Below, piece after piece: positions 36,063 through 45,179 of a stretch of 64,000 nt of DNA (the first letter of the stretch is position 1; the number at the start of each line of letters is the position of its first letter). Location of the stretch: the NCBI RefSeq assembly GCF_003003285.1, contig NZ_PVTP01000001.1, positions 414,923 through 478,922 on the forward strand. The letters are read 5' to 3'. The notes below the pieces were generated by a model. The model was not told where the DNA came from, did no database searches, and saw nothing but the letters and a program-made list of their open reading frames with translations. Made by a program: the position numbers and the translations under genes. The DNA comes from Yoonia maritima (GTDB lineage: Bacteria; Pseudomonadota; Alphaproteobacteria; Rhodobacterales; Rhodobacteraceae).

Positions 36063-36103
36063 CGTAAGGTGGGTTTAAACCCACCCTACGTTGTTTTTCT
36101 TTA
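36063..36103 (+). terminator. Palindromic terminator after phoB
   Basis: GGTGGGTTTAAACCCACC is a perfect 18-bp palindrome (36068-36085), extended by CGTA/TACG outside one A-C mismatch, then a T-rich run (36091-36103). It sits between convergent phoB and gnd. The core resembles the element between ntrC and ntrY and may belong to a dispersed palindrome family. Confidence 0.75.
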
Positions 36104-37504
36104 GTTGTTGCCCCAAGGGCCGTGGTGCCCAGAACCACCATCTGTGCGCGCAAAGCCGTGCGCACCAAAGAAGTCGCGCTGACCTTGAATCATGTTCGCC
36201 GTACCGCGTGCGGTACGCATAGCGTCAAAATAGGTTAGACCAGACGACAGGGCGGGTAGGGCGATGCCATGCAATGCACCTTGTGCGACCACTTGACGTA
36301 GTGCGTCATGGTTGCTTTTGAGCTTATCGGCAAAGGTCGGCGCAAACATCAGGTTCCGGTTTTCATCCTCAGCCAAAGCTGTCGACATATCATCCAACAT
36401 ATCGGACCGAATGATGCAGCCTTCGCGCCAAACTTGCGCAATCGCAGGAAGCGGAAGCGCCCAACCAAATTCTTCGGATGCTTTTGTAATCATATCGAAC
36501 CCTTGTGCATAGCACAGGATTTTACCCGCCATCAGCGCCTGTTCCAGTGTGTCCAGTGACAGTGCATCATGTGGAAGCTGCCGTGGCGCAGTGCCAAACA
36601 AGTCTTCGCCTGCAGCACGGGCCTCAAGTTGAGATGAGAGGTTACGTGCGACAACCGCGGCTTCAATCGCTGGAATTGGGGCTGCTAAGAGCTGGGCTTC
36701 GATCACCGTCCAGCGGCCAGTGCCTTTTTGACCAGCGGCGTCAACGATAATGTCAAGCATTGGTGCACCGGTTTTGGGGTCAATCGCGCCTGCGACTTTG
36801 CCCGAAATCTCAATCAGGTATGATTTCAGCGGGCCCTTGTCCCACTTGGCGAATGTGTCAGAGATGGCAGCGTTGTCCATTCCTAGACCATCACGCATGA
36901 TACCGTATACTTCGGCAATCATTTGCATGTCCGCGTATTCAATACCGTTGTGAACGGCTTTGACAAAGTGGCCAGCGCCACCTTCACCCATCCAAGTGGC
37001 GCATGCCGTGTCTTCGTGCTTGGCGGAAATGGCTGTCAGGATATGTGCAACGCGGTCCCAGTATTCGCGTTTTCCGCCGCCCATTATGGATGGACCAAAA
37101 CGCGCGCCTTCTTCACCGCCAGACACCCCAATGCCAAGGAATGGCAGATCGCCTGCTTCTTCGGCACGGCGGTTGGTGTCATGGAAATTAGCATTGCCAG
37201 CGTCGATAATGAGGTCGTTTTCACCAAGAAGCGGACGCAGTGCAGCGATTTGATCATCGACTGGCTGACCGGCTGGGACCATCAGGATAATCGCGCGTGG
37301 TTCGGCGATTGCGGCAACCAGTTCTTCAAGCGTTTCGGTCGGCGTAATCTTATCGGCAAGTTCGCCGGCGTTCGCGTGAAAATCTTTTGTCACCGTGCTT
37401 GTACGGTTCCAAACTGCAATATCAAAGCCGTTATCAGCGATGTTCAATGCTAGTGCGGCACCCATCGTGCCAAGGCCGATAAGGCCAATCTCTGCGTTGC
37501 TCAT
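36101..37504 (-). CDS. gnd: 6-phosphogluconate dehydrogenase, decarboxylating
   Basis: 467 aa NADP-dependent enzyme of the oxidative pentose phosphate pathway, giving ribulose 5-phosphate and CO2. Rossmann motif IGLGTMGAALALNIADNG, NADP-selective WNRTST, GVSGGEEGARFGPSIMGGG and the catalytic KAVHNGIEYADMQ region are present. Full length. A 9-bp inverted repeat lies 25 bases upstream of the ATG. Confidence 0.95.
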   Translation of the reverse strand: MSNAEIGLIGLGTMGAALALNIADNGFDIAVWNRTSTVTKDFHANAGELADKITPTETLEELVAAIAEPRAIILMVPAGQPVDDQIAALRPLLGENDLIIDAGNANFHDTNRRAEEAGDLPFLGIGVSGGEEGARFGPSIMGGGKREYWDRVAHILTAISAKHEDTACATWMGEGGAGHFVKAVHNGIEYADMQMIAEVYGIMRDGLGMDNAAISDTFAKWDKGPLKSYLIEISGKVAGAIDPKTGAPMLDIIVDAAGQKGTGRWTVIEAQLLAAPIPAIEAAVVARNLSSQLEARAAGEDLFGTAPRQLPHDALSLDTLEQALMAGKILCYAQGFDMITKASEEFGWALPLPAIAQVWREGCIIRSDMLDDMSTALAEDENRNLMFAPTFADKLKSNHDALRQVVAQGALHGIALPALSSGLTYFDAMRTARGTANMIQGQRDFFGAHGFARTDGGSGHHGPWGNN

Positions 37505-37528
37505 TTACGGGATCCCCGAGTAATACGA

Positions 37529-37555
37529 TTTCGACAGATGTATAGGCTGTCGAAA
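37529..37555. promoter_or_regulatory. Inverted repeat upstream of gnd
   Basis: TTTCGACAG and CTGTCGAAA form a perfect 9-bp inverted repeat around 9 bases, 25-51 bases before the gnd ATG. It could be an operator or a leader hairpin. The protein that would bind it is unknown. Confidence 0.45.
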
Positions 37556-37617
37556 CAGGGATTAAAACGGGGGTTGGTAGGAAAACTATGCGCTACGATA
37601 GCTTTCCTTCACCGTGG

Positions 37618-38589
37618 CTACGCACCCGTTGGGATAATGTATTGAATGACGGTGAAAATTGCATAGGCCGCTACCATTGCAATGCCGACAGGTTTTGTGA
37701 TTTTCCCAACGACTAGCATCCAAATAGCGAACCCAACAGCGACACCGACGGTCGCCCAAAGCTGCATTCCCATCAAAACAGGCGTCACTTCGAGCGGTTT
37801 AATGATCGATGTCAGCGCGACAATTGACAGGATATTAAAGGTGTTAGACCCGATGATGTTTCCCAAAATAAGGCCGACAGACTTTTTGCGGGCGGCGGCG
37901 ATGCAGGTTGAAAGCTCGGGCAGTGATGTGCCAAACGCGACAACAGTCATACCGATGATCGCCTCTGGTACGCCAATTAGCGTTCCGGTCACGACAGCGC
38001 CTTTGACAAGCATCTCTGATCCAATCGCAAGCGCAAATAGGCCACCAAGTAAGATCAACAGCGCGACCCCCATTGATGGAATAACGCATTCGTCATCTGC
38101 ATCTTCGATCTCAATATCAAGGCTGTCGGATTTGTACTGGTAGAAAACAAAGCAAGCGAGGATGGCAAACATGATCAACCCAAGTCCGGTAGAAAATACG
38201 CCCGCAAACATTCCGTAGGTTAGAATTGCGGTTGCAAGCAACATCATCGCCAAGTCTTTGACCAAATCTTTTGCTTTGCCTTCAATCTGAAATACGATTG
38301 CGGTCGCCCCGAGAACGAGCAAAATGTTTGCGATATTTGACCCAAGTACGTTGCCCAGCGCAATGCCTGGAAAACCTTGCAAGTTTGCGTTCACGGACGT
38401 GAAAAGTTCTGGCACTGACGTCCCAAATGAGATGATGGTGGCACCGATGAAAAGCGGCGACAAACCAGTACGTTCCGCGATGAATACGGCGGCGTCAATT
38501 GTCCAATCGCCCCCTTTGATCAGCAAAACAAGCCCGAACATAATCGCGCCAGCGGAAAGAACAAAAATATCGTAATTGGGGAGTATCAA
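37618..38589 (-). CDS. Calcium/sodium antiporter, YrbG/CaxA type
   Basis: About 323 aa, ten hydrophobic segments in two repeats. The two alpha-repeat signatures GTSVPELFTSV and GTSLPELSTC are the ion-binding motifs of the CaCA superfamily. The start is set at TTG 38589, which has AGGACG at good spacing and brings the first membrane segment to the N-terminus; an in-frame ATG at 38640 would add 17 polar residues but has no ribosome site. Ion specificity (calcium for sodium or protons) is inferred from family. It lies between the IclR gene and gnd, in the same direction. Confidence 0.88.
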   Translation of the reverse strand: MILPNYDIFVLSAGAIMFGLVLLIKGGDWTIDAAVFIAERTGLSPLFIGATIISFGTSVPELFTSVNANLQGFPGIALGNVLGSNIANILLVLGATAIVFQIEGKAKDLVKDLAMMLLATAILTYGMFAGVFSTGLGLIMFAILACFVFYQYKSDSLDIEIEDADDECVIPSMGVALLILLGGLFALAIGSEMLVKGAVVTGTLIGVPEAIIGMTVVAFGTSLPELSTCIAAARKKSVGLILGNIIGSNTFNILSIVALTSIIKPLEVTPVLMGMQLWATVGVAVGFAIWMLVVGKITKPVGIAMVAAYAIFTVIQYIIPTGA

Positions 38590-38719
38590 CTTGGGTCGTC
38601 CTGTAACATCTGTTGTTGTCTGGGCACTTATGCATTGCATGCACCCGCGTGAATAGCCCTATCCCCAATTTTCATTCAGAGGATACGATTTTGCGCCTAT
38701 CTTGCCGGGTTTAAAGGAA

Positions 38720-39523
38720 TTATGGTTTTAGCACGCTGTGAGGCACATAACCCAATGATGTTGACGCCTCTTGGCCAAGTTTGATTATTGTTTTTATGAT
38801 CTCAGGCTTGCGCTCATCGCTAAACCTGAACAGCGGAAAAGCGATCGACATTGCGGCAACGGGCCGGCCCAGATGATCGAATATAGGAACAGCAATGCAT
38901 CGCACACCTGCTTCGCTTTCTTCGATCTCTTCTGCATAGCCACGTTCTTTGGTTGCGATGAGGTCGTTAAAAAGGGTTTCTCGGTCGGTAATTGTGTTGG
39001 GCGCCGAAACTTCGAACGTCATGCGCGACATGCGGTCCTCGATCTCTTTTGGGTCGCGCCATGCCAGCAGCGCTTTACCCAACGACGTTGAGTGCAAGGG
39101 ATTGCGTTTGCCTAGTGTCGATTGCATCGAAAGATTGTAATGGCTGTCGTATTTATGCGTATAGACCACCTTTTCTTCGGTGTTATCCATGATACCCAAA
39201 TTGATGGATTCACCGGTGAGGCGCGACAGCTTTGCCATGACCCGGTCTGCGGCCCAAAGTAGATCAGACCGGTCTTTAATAGAGCGTGCCCCGAGGCTGA
39301 ACAATTTGAGAGTAAGCCCATAGCGTTCGGTGTCTTCGTCTTTTTCGACATACCCTAGTTCAATCATCGTGTTCAAAAGTCTATGCGTTGTTGCTTTGGA
39401 TGTCATGGCAAGGTTGGCTAAATCTGCCAGCGTTGATTTGCGATTTTCAACCAATGACTCGAGTACAGAAAACACCTTGAGCACGGCTGCAACATTCTCG
39501 GTTTTTTGTTCTGGATTCGCCAT
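38720..39523 (-). CDS. IclR-family transcriptional regulator of the sugar cluster
   Basis: 267 aa. N-terminal winged helix (LADLANLAMTSKATTHRLLNTMIELGYV) and C-terminal effector domain (NLGIMDNTEEKVVYTHKYDS; LHSTSLGKALLAWRD; EESEAGVRCIAVPIFDHLGRPVAAMSIA). AGGTG precedes the ATG used. It is divergent from the GH105 gene with a dyad operator between, so it probably controls the oligosaccharide cluster, like KdgR-type IclR proteins of pectin degraders. The effector is unknown. Confidence 0.88.
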   Translation of the reverse strand: MANPEQKTENVAAVLKVFSVLESLVENRKSTLADLANLAMTSKATTHRLLNTMIELGYVEKDEDTERYGLTLKLFSLGARSIKDRSDLLWAADRVMAKLSRLTGESINLGIMDNTEEKVVYTHKYDSHYNLSMQSTLGKRNPLHSTSLGKALLAWRDPKEIEDRMSRMTFEVSAPNTITDRETLFNDLIATKERGYAEEIEESEAGVRCIAVPIFDHLGRPVAAMSIAFPLFRFSDERKPEIIKTIIKLGQEASTSLGYVPHSVLKP

Positions 39524-39682
39524 TTTACGCACCTAAAAAATTGGAATGTGATTTCATAAAAAATGCAGTCACATCGCAGACGACATAAGCAATACGCGCA
39601 AAGTATTGAAAATACAACGGAAAATATTTAACATACTAGATGAGATTTTTGTTGATATTTGATGGTTCTTGTGTCCAAGATA

Positions 39683-39703
39683 TTTTGAAATGACGTTTCA
39701 AAA
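39683..39703. promoter_or_regulatory. Candidate IclR operator
   Basis: TTTTGAAA and TTTCAAAA form a perfect 8-bp dyad around five bases, 27 bases before the GH105 ATG. The shape TGAAA-N-TTTCA fits IclR-family operators, and an IclR gene lies next to it. No second copy was found beside the IclR start. Confidence 0.6.
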
Positions 39704-39729
39704 ATTTTAACTCCAAGGATGCGACTTGC

Positions 39730-40851
39730 ATGGATCCCCTCTTGCGACAGAAAGACCATTTAATGAACCGTGCTGAAGCGTGCAGGCTGATTGATGTCTT
39801 GGCGGACAATCTGATCAACATTTCCGATGACACCGGAGAGTTCATTCTGAAGCTCGAGGATGGCCGCGAAATTGACACCAAAGGGTGGGCTGGTTGGGAA
39901 TGGACGCATGGCATCGGCCTGTATGGTCTTTTCAAGTATTTCCAGCAGACCCGTAATCCAACCGCAAAATCTATCATCGATGGATGGTTTTCGGACCGTT
40001 TGGCCGAGGGCACCCCCACAAAAAACATCAACACCGTTGCCCCCTTTCTGACGTTGGCCTGCCTTTACGAGACCGAAGCGAACAGTGAGTGGCGTCCATA
40101 TCTGGAACAATGGGCCGATTGGATCATGTATGAAATGCCGCGCGTCCAAGAGGGCGGACTGCAGCATATTACCTACAACAGCGTGAACCCCGGCCAGATG
40201 TGGGATGACACCCTGATGATGAGCGTGCTGCCGCTGGCCAAAATTGGATTGGTGCTGGGGCGTCCTGAATATGTCGAGGAAGCAAAGTTCCAGTTTTTGA
40301 CGCATATTCAATATCTGATGGATAGTAAAACCGGGCTTTGGTTCCACGGTTGGACATTTGAGGGGAACCATAACTTTGCGGATGCCCTTTGGGCGCGCGG
40401 AAATAGCTGGGCGACCATCGCGATTCCCGAATTCATCGATATGCTTGATTTGAAAGAAGGCGACCCGATTCGCGAACATTTGCTTTCGACGCTGCGCCGC
40501 CAGGCTGCTGCGTTAAAGCATATGCAGGATGAAAAATCGGGTATGTGGCACACATTGTTGGATGATCCATCAAGCTATGTTGAGTCGTCAGCGACCGCTG
40601 GGTTTGCCTATGGTCTGCTAAAGGCGGTGCGGTTGCGGTATATCGACGAAAGCTATGCCGACGTTGCAGAAAGCGCAGTAAAAGCTGTTGTTGAAAACAT
40701 CAGCGACGATGGCGAATTGTTGAACGTTTCCTTTGGTACCGCGATGGGCCACGACCTGGATTTTTACAAACAGATCCCGCTGACATCGATGCCATATGGC
40801 CAGTCGATGGCGATGCTGTGCCTGTCCGAATACCTGCGAACATACATCTAA
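39730..40851 (+). CDS. GH105/GH88-type unsaturated glycuronyl hydrolase
   Basis: 373 aa with no signal peptide, so it should act in the cytoplasm on imported oligosaccharides. The (alpha/alpha)6-barrel motifs WTHGIGLYGLFKY, WDDTLMM (158-164; the candidate catalytic Asp region), LWFHGWTF and WARGNSW match YteR/YesR-like GH105 enzymes, which hydrate the double bond of delta-4,5 uronic acids left by polysaccharide lyases. The natural substrate may come from pectin (rhamnogalacturonan), ulvan or a similar marine glycan. An ATG at 39763 is an alternative start. First gene of the cluster. Confidence 0.88.
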   Translation: MDPLLRQKDHLMNRAEACRLIDVLADNLINISDDTGEFILKLEDGREIDTKGWAGWEWTHGIGLYGLFKYFQQTRNPTAKSIIDGWFSDRLAEGTPTKNINTVAPFLTLACLYETEANSEWRPYLEQWADWIMYEMPRVQEGGLQHITYNSVNPGQMWDDTLMMSVLPLAKIGLVLGRPEYVEEAKFQFLTHIQYLMDSKTGLWFHGWTFEGNHNFADALWARGNSWATIAIPEFIDMLDLKEGDPIREHLLSTLRRQAAALKHMQDEKSGMWHTLLDDPSSYVESSATAGFAYGLLKAVRLRYIDESYADVAESAVKAVVENISDDGELLNVSFGTAMGHDLDFYKQIPLTSMPYGQSMAMLCLSEYLRTYI

Positions 40852-40942
40852 GAACGACATAATGACCCGGCGATTTAACGCAGGGCACGCGAAAACGAAT
40901 GGAGATATTCCGGCTTTTTGGTCGGGCCCAAGGGAGGAAAAC

Positions 40943-42223
40943 ATGGGAAGAATGACAAGGCGCCAAGCGCTTGGAACAATGAGTGGTGCGGCAGCTGCAA
41001 CTGCGTTGCCAGCACTACCTGCGATGGCTGCAGACCGTACGATCCGCCACTTTTGGTGGGGGAACCCTGAACGCGATCGCCGCACGTTTGAAGTGATCGA
41101 TGTATTTCAAAAGAACCACAGTGACGTTGAAGTCTCTGGCGAGACGATCGGCTGGGGGGATTACTGGACCAAGATGGCCACGCAGACTGCGGGCCGCAAC
41201 ATGGCCGACCTCGTGCAGATGGATTACCGGTTTTTGTTCGAGTATGTCCGTCGTGGCGCATTGCAGCCGCTTGACGATCACATTGGTAACGGCCTTGATT
41301 TGTCGAACTTTGACGCTGGCCCACTGTCTGGTGGTATGGTCGACGGTAAGCTTTACGCGCTGAACATCGGCTCTAACTCTCAGGTTGTTCCATTTAACAC
41401 CCGCCTGTTCGAAGAGGCAGGTATCGACGCCGATGTCATCAACTGGACCCGCGAAGAATTTGCCGCTGCTTGCGAACAGGTTGCGAGCAAAACCAATGCT
41501 AAAGGCGCTGACGATTTCTCACTTATGATCGAATACATGGAGGCATGGGCCCGCCAAGAGGGACGTGATTTCTATGATGCCGATGGCAATGTGACCGCGA
41601 CCGCCGAAGACGTCGCCGGTTACTGGGCTTATTGGGGCGAAATGCGTGATGCTGGCATCGTCATGGATAAAAACCACACCGTCATTCTGGACAAGCCAAT
41701 GTCTGAATGGGGTATCGTGACTGGCGAAAGTGCAATGTCGCCTTGCTGGTCAAACCAGCTTGTCGCGGTGCAAGGGCTTGTCGGTGATACTATCGGCGCC
41801 GCGATGGTTGCGCACAAAGAGGGCGGCGTTGGCTGGGGCCAGTTTATTAAGCCATCAATGTTCATGTCGCTTACGCGTGATGCTGACGATGTCGAGGCCG
41901 CGATTATGTATATGAACGACTGGATCAACAACCCAGAGGCCACTGCGATCTTAGGGCTTGAACGCGGCATTCCAGCGAACCCAATGGTCCGCGAGGCGCT
42001 CGCACCGAGCTTTACACCACCTGAAAAGCTCTCGGTCGATTATTTTAACGCGATCCAAGACAAGGTTGGACCATTGCCGCTTCCCGCCCCCAAAGGTGCT
42101 GGCGAAGTGCGTGACGCATTCATGCGGATCGGCACGGATGTTGTGCTGGGCAATATGGATGCGGCCGAAGCAGCTGGTATCTTTGTTGAAGACGCCCAAT
42201 CTATCGTTGACCGCGCACGGTAA
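40943..42223 (+). CDS. Sugar ABC transporter substrate-binding protein (Tat-type signal)
   Basis: 426 aa family-1 binding protein. The N-terminus has a twin-arginine motif (TRRQALG) followed by an Ala-rich hydrophobic stretch ending PAMA, so export may use Tat. The mature part has IRHFWWGNPERDRRTFEVIDVF and a normal CUT1 binding-protein length. GGGAGGA precedes the ATG; an upstream in-frame extension overlaps the GH105 gene and is unlikely. Ligand presumably an unsaturated uronate oligosaccharide, inferred from the neighbouring hydrolase. Confidence 0.9.
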   Translation: MGRMTRRQALGTMSGAAAATALPALPAMAADRTIRHFWWGNPERDRRTFEVIDVFQKNHSDVEVSGETIGWGDYWTKMATQTAGRNMADLVQMDYRFLFEYVRRGALQPLDDHIGNGLDLSNFDAGPLSGGMVDGKLYALNIGSNSQVVPFNTRLFEEAGIDADVINWTREEFAAACEQVASKTNAKGADDFSLMIEYMEAWARQEGRDFYDADGNVTATAEDVAGYWAYWGEMRDAGIVMDKNHTVILDKPMSEWGIVTGESAMSPCWSNQLVAVQGLVGDTIGAAMVAHKEGGVGWGQFIKPSMFMSLTRDADDVEAAIMYMNDWINNPEATAILGLERGIPANPMVREALAPSFTPPEKLSVDYFNAIQDKVGPLPLPAPKGAGEVRDAFMRIGTDVVLGNMDAAEAAGIFVEDAQSIVDRAR

Positions 42224-42238
42224 TCATCGGTGTTCAAA

Positions 42239-42265
42239 ATCGGCCCTGACGATGTTGGGGCCGAT
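42239..42265 (+). other. Hairpin between sugar-binding protein and permease genes
   Basis: ATCGGCCC pairs with GGGCCGAT around an 11-nt loop, 15 nt after the binding-protein stop; no T-run. It resembles in position the hairpins after livK, pstS and dctP. Confidence 0.6.
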
Positions 42266-42291
42266 ACCCTCTGGCCTAAGAGCAACGAAAT

Positions 42292-43185
42292 ATGAAGAAA
42301 TTCTTTAGGCGAAACGCTCCCGCGTATGTGTTTCTATCACCCTGGTTCGTCGGGTTCTTTTTGCTCGCGTTGGGGCCCATTTTGGCGTCCATGTATCTGT
42401 CGTTCACACGTTACGATATGGTCGGTGATCCGCGCTGGGTTGGGCTGGATAACTATGAATATATGTTCGAACGCGACCGGCGTTTTTGGAAAGCCTTAGA
42501 GGTCACATTCACCTATGTCGCGCTCGCGGTTCCCGCCCGGCTTGCGATGGCCTTAGGCGTTGCGATGCTGTTGGATAAGGGACTGCGTACCATCGGTTTG
42601 TATCGCGCGATTTTCTATCTTCCGTCGCTGCTGGGGTCGTCAATCGCAATCGCAATTTTGTGGCGGCAGCTGTTCTCTGTTGATGGTGTCGTCAATCAGG
42701 TCTTGGCTAAATTCGGGATCGAAGGGGCTGCATGGATCTCGGACCCGAATACCTCGCTCTATACGCTTGTCATCCTTGCGATGTGGCAGTTCGGTTCGCC
42801 GATGTTGATTTTTCTGGCGGGTTTGCGGGGCATTCCGCGCGATCTGTATGAAGCAGCCGAAATCGACGGGACATCAAAGCGACGTCAGTTTTTCCGAATT
42901 ACGCTACCTTTATTGGCGCCTGTGATTTTCTTTAATCTGGTGCTGCAAACGATTGAAGCCTTTAAGACGTTTTCATCAGCGTTCATCATTTCGAACGGGA
43001 CAGGCGCACCGGCTGACAGTCTGCTGTTCTACACCGTCTATCTGTTCAACGAAGCCTTCAAGTTCTTCCGCATGGGATATGCGTCTGCGCTGGCTTGGGT
43101 GTTGTTGTTGATCATCGGCTTCTTCACGGCAGTGACTTTCTTTACCTCTAAATATTGGGTGCACTATGAAAACGAACGTGACTGA
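42292..43185 (+). CDS. CUT1 sugar ABC permease (MalF-like)
   Basis: 297 aa with six hydrophobic segments and the permease motif EAAEIDGTSKRRQFFRITLPLLAP (EAA loop). First of two permeases of the importer. Its last bases overlap a possible start of the next permease. Confidence 0.92.
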   Translation: MKKFFRRNAPAYVFLSPWFVGFFLLALGPILASMYLSFTRYDMVGDPRWVGLDNYEYMFERDRRFWKALEVTFTYVALAVPARLAMALGVAMLLDKGLRTIGLYRAIFYLPSLLGSSIAIAILWRQLFSVDGVVNQVLAKFGIEGAAWISDPNTSLYTLVILAMWQFGSPMLIFLAGLRGIPRDLYEAAEIDGTSKRRQFFRITLPLLAPVIFFNLVLQTIEAFKTFSSAFIISNGTGAPADSLLFYTVYLFNEAFKFFRMGYASALAWVLLLIIGFFTAVTFFTSKYWVHYENERD

Positions 43186-44074
43186 TATGACCGTTCGCGA
43201 CAAGAACGCACAAATCGCCCACGAAATCCGATTGGGTCAGAAAAAACGGGCGCGTCGGGCGCGGATTTACAAGCATATTTTCCTAATCGGCATGTCGATT
43301 GTGATGCTTTATCCGCTGTTTTGGTTGTTCGCCTCATCTCTTAAACCCGAGAACGAGATTTTCAGCACGCTCACGCTTTGGCCGTCTGAATTCAATTGGA
43401 ACAACTATACCGAAGGTTGGAACGCGCTGCCAAAGTCGTTCACCGTATTTTATATGAACTCGGCTATTGTCACGGTGCTTTCTGTGATTGGTAACCTGCT
43501 GTCATGTTCGTTCGCGGCCTATGCGTTTGCGCGGCTTCAATTCAATGGCAAGAACCTGTTCTTTGCGTTGATGATGATGACGCTAATGATCCCGTATCAC
43601 GTCGTACTGATCCCGCAATATGTCCTGTTTTTGAACCTTGGTTGGGTGGACACCTATCTGCCGCTTGTCGTGCCACGGTTTTTGGCGTCCGACGCGTTCT
43701 TTATCTTTTTGATGGTTCAATTCTTTCGGCAGTTACCCCGCGAATTAGACGAAGCTGCGATGATCGACGGTTGTTCTCCTTACAAAATCTATTGGGCGAT
43801 TATTCTGCCATTATCGTTGCCTGCCATGGGCACCGCTGCGATCTTTTCGCTCATCTGGGTGTGGGAGGATTTTCTCGCTCCGCTGATCTATCTGAACGAC
43901 ATTAAATCATACACGGTGCCTCTCGCGCTGCGGCTGTTCCTTGACCAAGAAGGGCAATCGATTTTCGGACAGATGTTCGCAATGTCCGTTCTGTCGCTGG
44001 TGCCAGTCATCGTGTTTTTCATCGCTTTCCAGAAACTTATCGTGCGCGGCATTGCCACCTCGGGAATGAAATAA
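43166..44074 (+). CDS. CUT1 sugar ABC permease (MalG-like)
   Basis: 302 aa, six hydrophobic segments, EAA loop DEAAMIDGCSPYKIYWAIILPLSLPA and a C-terminus ending VRGIATSGMK as in MalG-type subunits. Starts either at ATG 43166, overlapping the previous gene by 20 nt, or at ATG 43187 just after its stop; neither has a good ribosome site. Confidence 0.92.
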   Translation: MKTNVTDMTVRDKNAQIAHEIRLGQKKRARRARIYKHIFLIGMSIVMLYPLFWLFASSLKPENEIFSTLTLWPSEFNWNNYTEGWNALPKSFTVFYMNSAIVTVLSVIGNLLSCSFAAYAFARLQFNGKNLFFALMMMTLMIPYHVVLIPQYVLFLNLGWVDTYLPLVVPRFLASDAFFIFLMVQFFRQLPRELDEAAMIDGCSPYKIYWAIILPLSLPAMGTAAIFSLIWVWEDFLAPLIYLNDIKSYTVPLALRLFLDQEGQSIFGQMFAMSVLSLVPVIVFFIAFQKLIVRGIATSGMK

Positions 44075-44087
44075 GGAGCCGCTAAAA

Positions 44088-45179
44088 ATGGCAGGTTTAA
44101 CACTACGAGATGTGGGTAAATCCTATGGTGGATTGTCGGTAATGTCCGGGCTTGATCTTGATATTTATGACGGAGAGTTTTTGGTGCTTGTCGGTCCGTC
44201 GGGCTGCGGAAAATCGACGCTACTGCGGATGATTGCCGGGCTTGAGGAAATCACTGACGGTACGATCGCGATCGAAGATACCATCGTTAATGATCTGCCT
44301 GCATCCAAACGCGAACTGTCGATGGTTTTTCAATCCTACGCGCTGTACCCACATATGTCGGTGCGCAAGAACCTCGCGTTTGGGCTGCAGAACATGAAGA
44401 TGACCAAGGCCGAGGTCGCCCGCCGTGTCGACGAGGCAGCCCGCGTCTTGCAAATCGAAGAACTGCTAGAGCGAAAACCCCGACAGCTTTCTGGCGGCCA
44501 AAAGCAACGCGTCGCCATTGGTCGCGCGATCGTCCGCGAACCCAAGCTGTTCTTGTTCGATGAACCCCTATCGAACCTTGACGCAGAACTGCGTGTGCAA
44601 ATGCGTGTCGAACTTGCGTCGCTATACGCCAAGCTGGGCACCACAATGATCTATGTGACCCACGATCAGGTCGAAGCCATGACCATGGCCAGCCGGATTG
44701 TTGTTCTACGCAAGGGTACCATCGAACAGGTCGGCACCCCGCAAGAACTGTATACGCGTCCAGCGAACCTATTTGTTGCCGGGTTCATCGGCTCGCCCAA
44801 GATCAACATGTTCAAAGCCACCGCATCAAAAATCGCTGATGGCATCCACATATCCGCGCCCGAGTTCGAAGACTTCGAAGTTCGCGGATTGGAACGCACG
44901 GTTGACGACGTGACGATCTGCATTCGCCCCGAAGCATTGGTGCTTGGCGGTGGTTCAATACAAGTCACGGCGGAAATCATATTGGTTGAGTATTTGGGAA
45001 GTGAAATTTTGTTGCATGCGAAATTACCGTCGGGCGCGACGGTATTGCTTCAGACCAGCGGAAAGGAAGAATATGCCCGTGGGCAGAACATTTCTTTTGG
45101 TTTTGAAACGTCGGATGTGCATGTTTTCGACCATAACGGCGACCGCGTCGCATTCACACACGAGGAAGCATTCGCATGA
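44088..45179 (+). CDS. CUT1 sugar ABC ATPase (MsmK/UgpC type)
   Basis: 363 aa. Walker [11 protein letters not shown]-loop VFQSYALYPHMSV, signature LSGGQKQRVAIGRA, Walker B LFLFDEPLSNLDAELR, H-loop VTHDQVEAMTMA, then the C-terminal TOBE regulatory domain (VTICIRPEALVLGG; EYLGSEILLHAKL). Completes the importer. AAGGAG precedes the ATG. Its TGA overlaps the first oxidoreductase (ATGA). Confidence 0.94.
   Translation: MAGLTLRDVGKSYGGLSVMSGLDLDIYDGEFLVLVGPSGCGKSTLLRMIAGLEEITDGTIAIEDTIVNDLPASKRELSMVFQSYALYPHMSVRKNLAFGLQNMKMTKAEVARRVDEAARVLQIEELLERKPRQLSGGQKQRVAIGRAIVREPKLFLFDEPLSNLDAELRVQMRVELASLYAKLGTTMIYVTHDQVEAMTMASRIVVLRKGTIEQVGTPQELYTRPANLFVAGFIGSPKINMFKATASKIADGIHISAPEFEDFEVRGLERTVDDVTICIRPEALVLGGGSIQVTAEIILVEYLGSEILLHAKLPSGATVLLQTSGKEEYARGQNISFGFETSDVHVFDHNGDRVAFTHEEAFA

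Noticed and set aside
39544..39574. ATGTGA ... TCACAT pair upstream of the IclR gene as a CRP-type site
   Set aside because: The half-sites are 17 bases or more apart, not six, so they do not fit CRP/FNR spacing.
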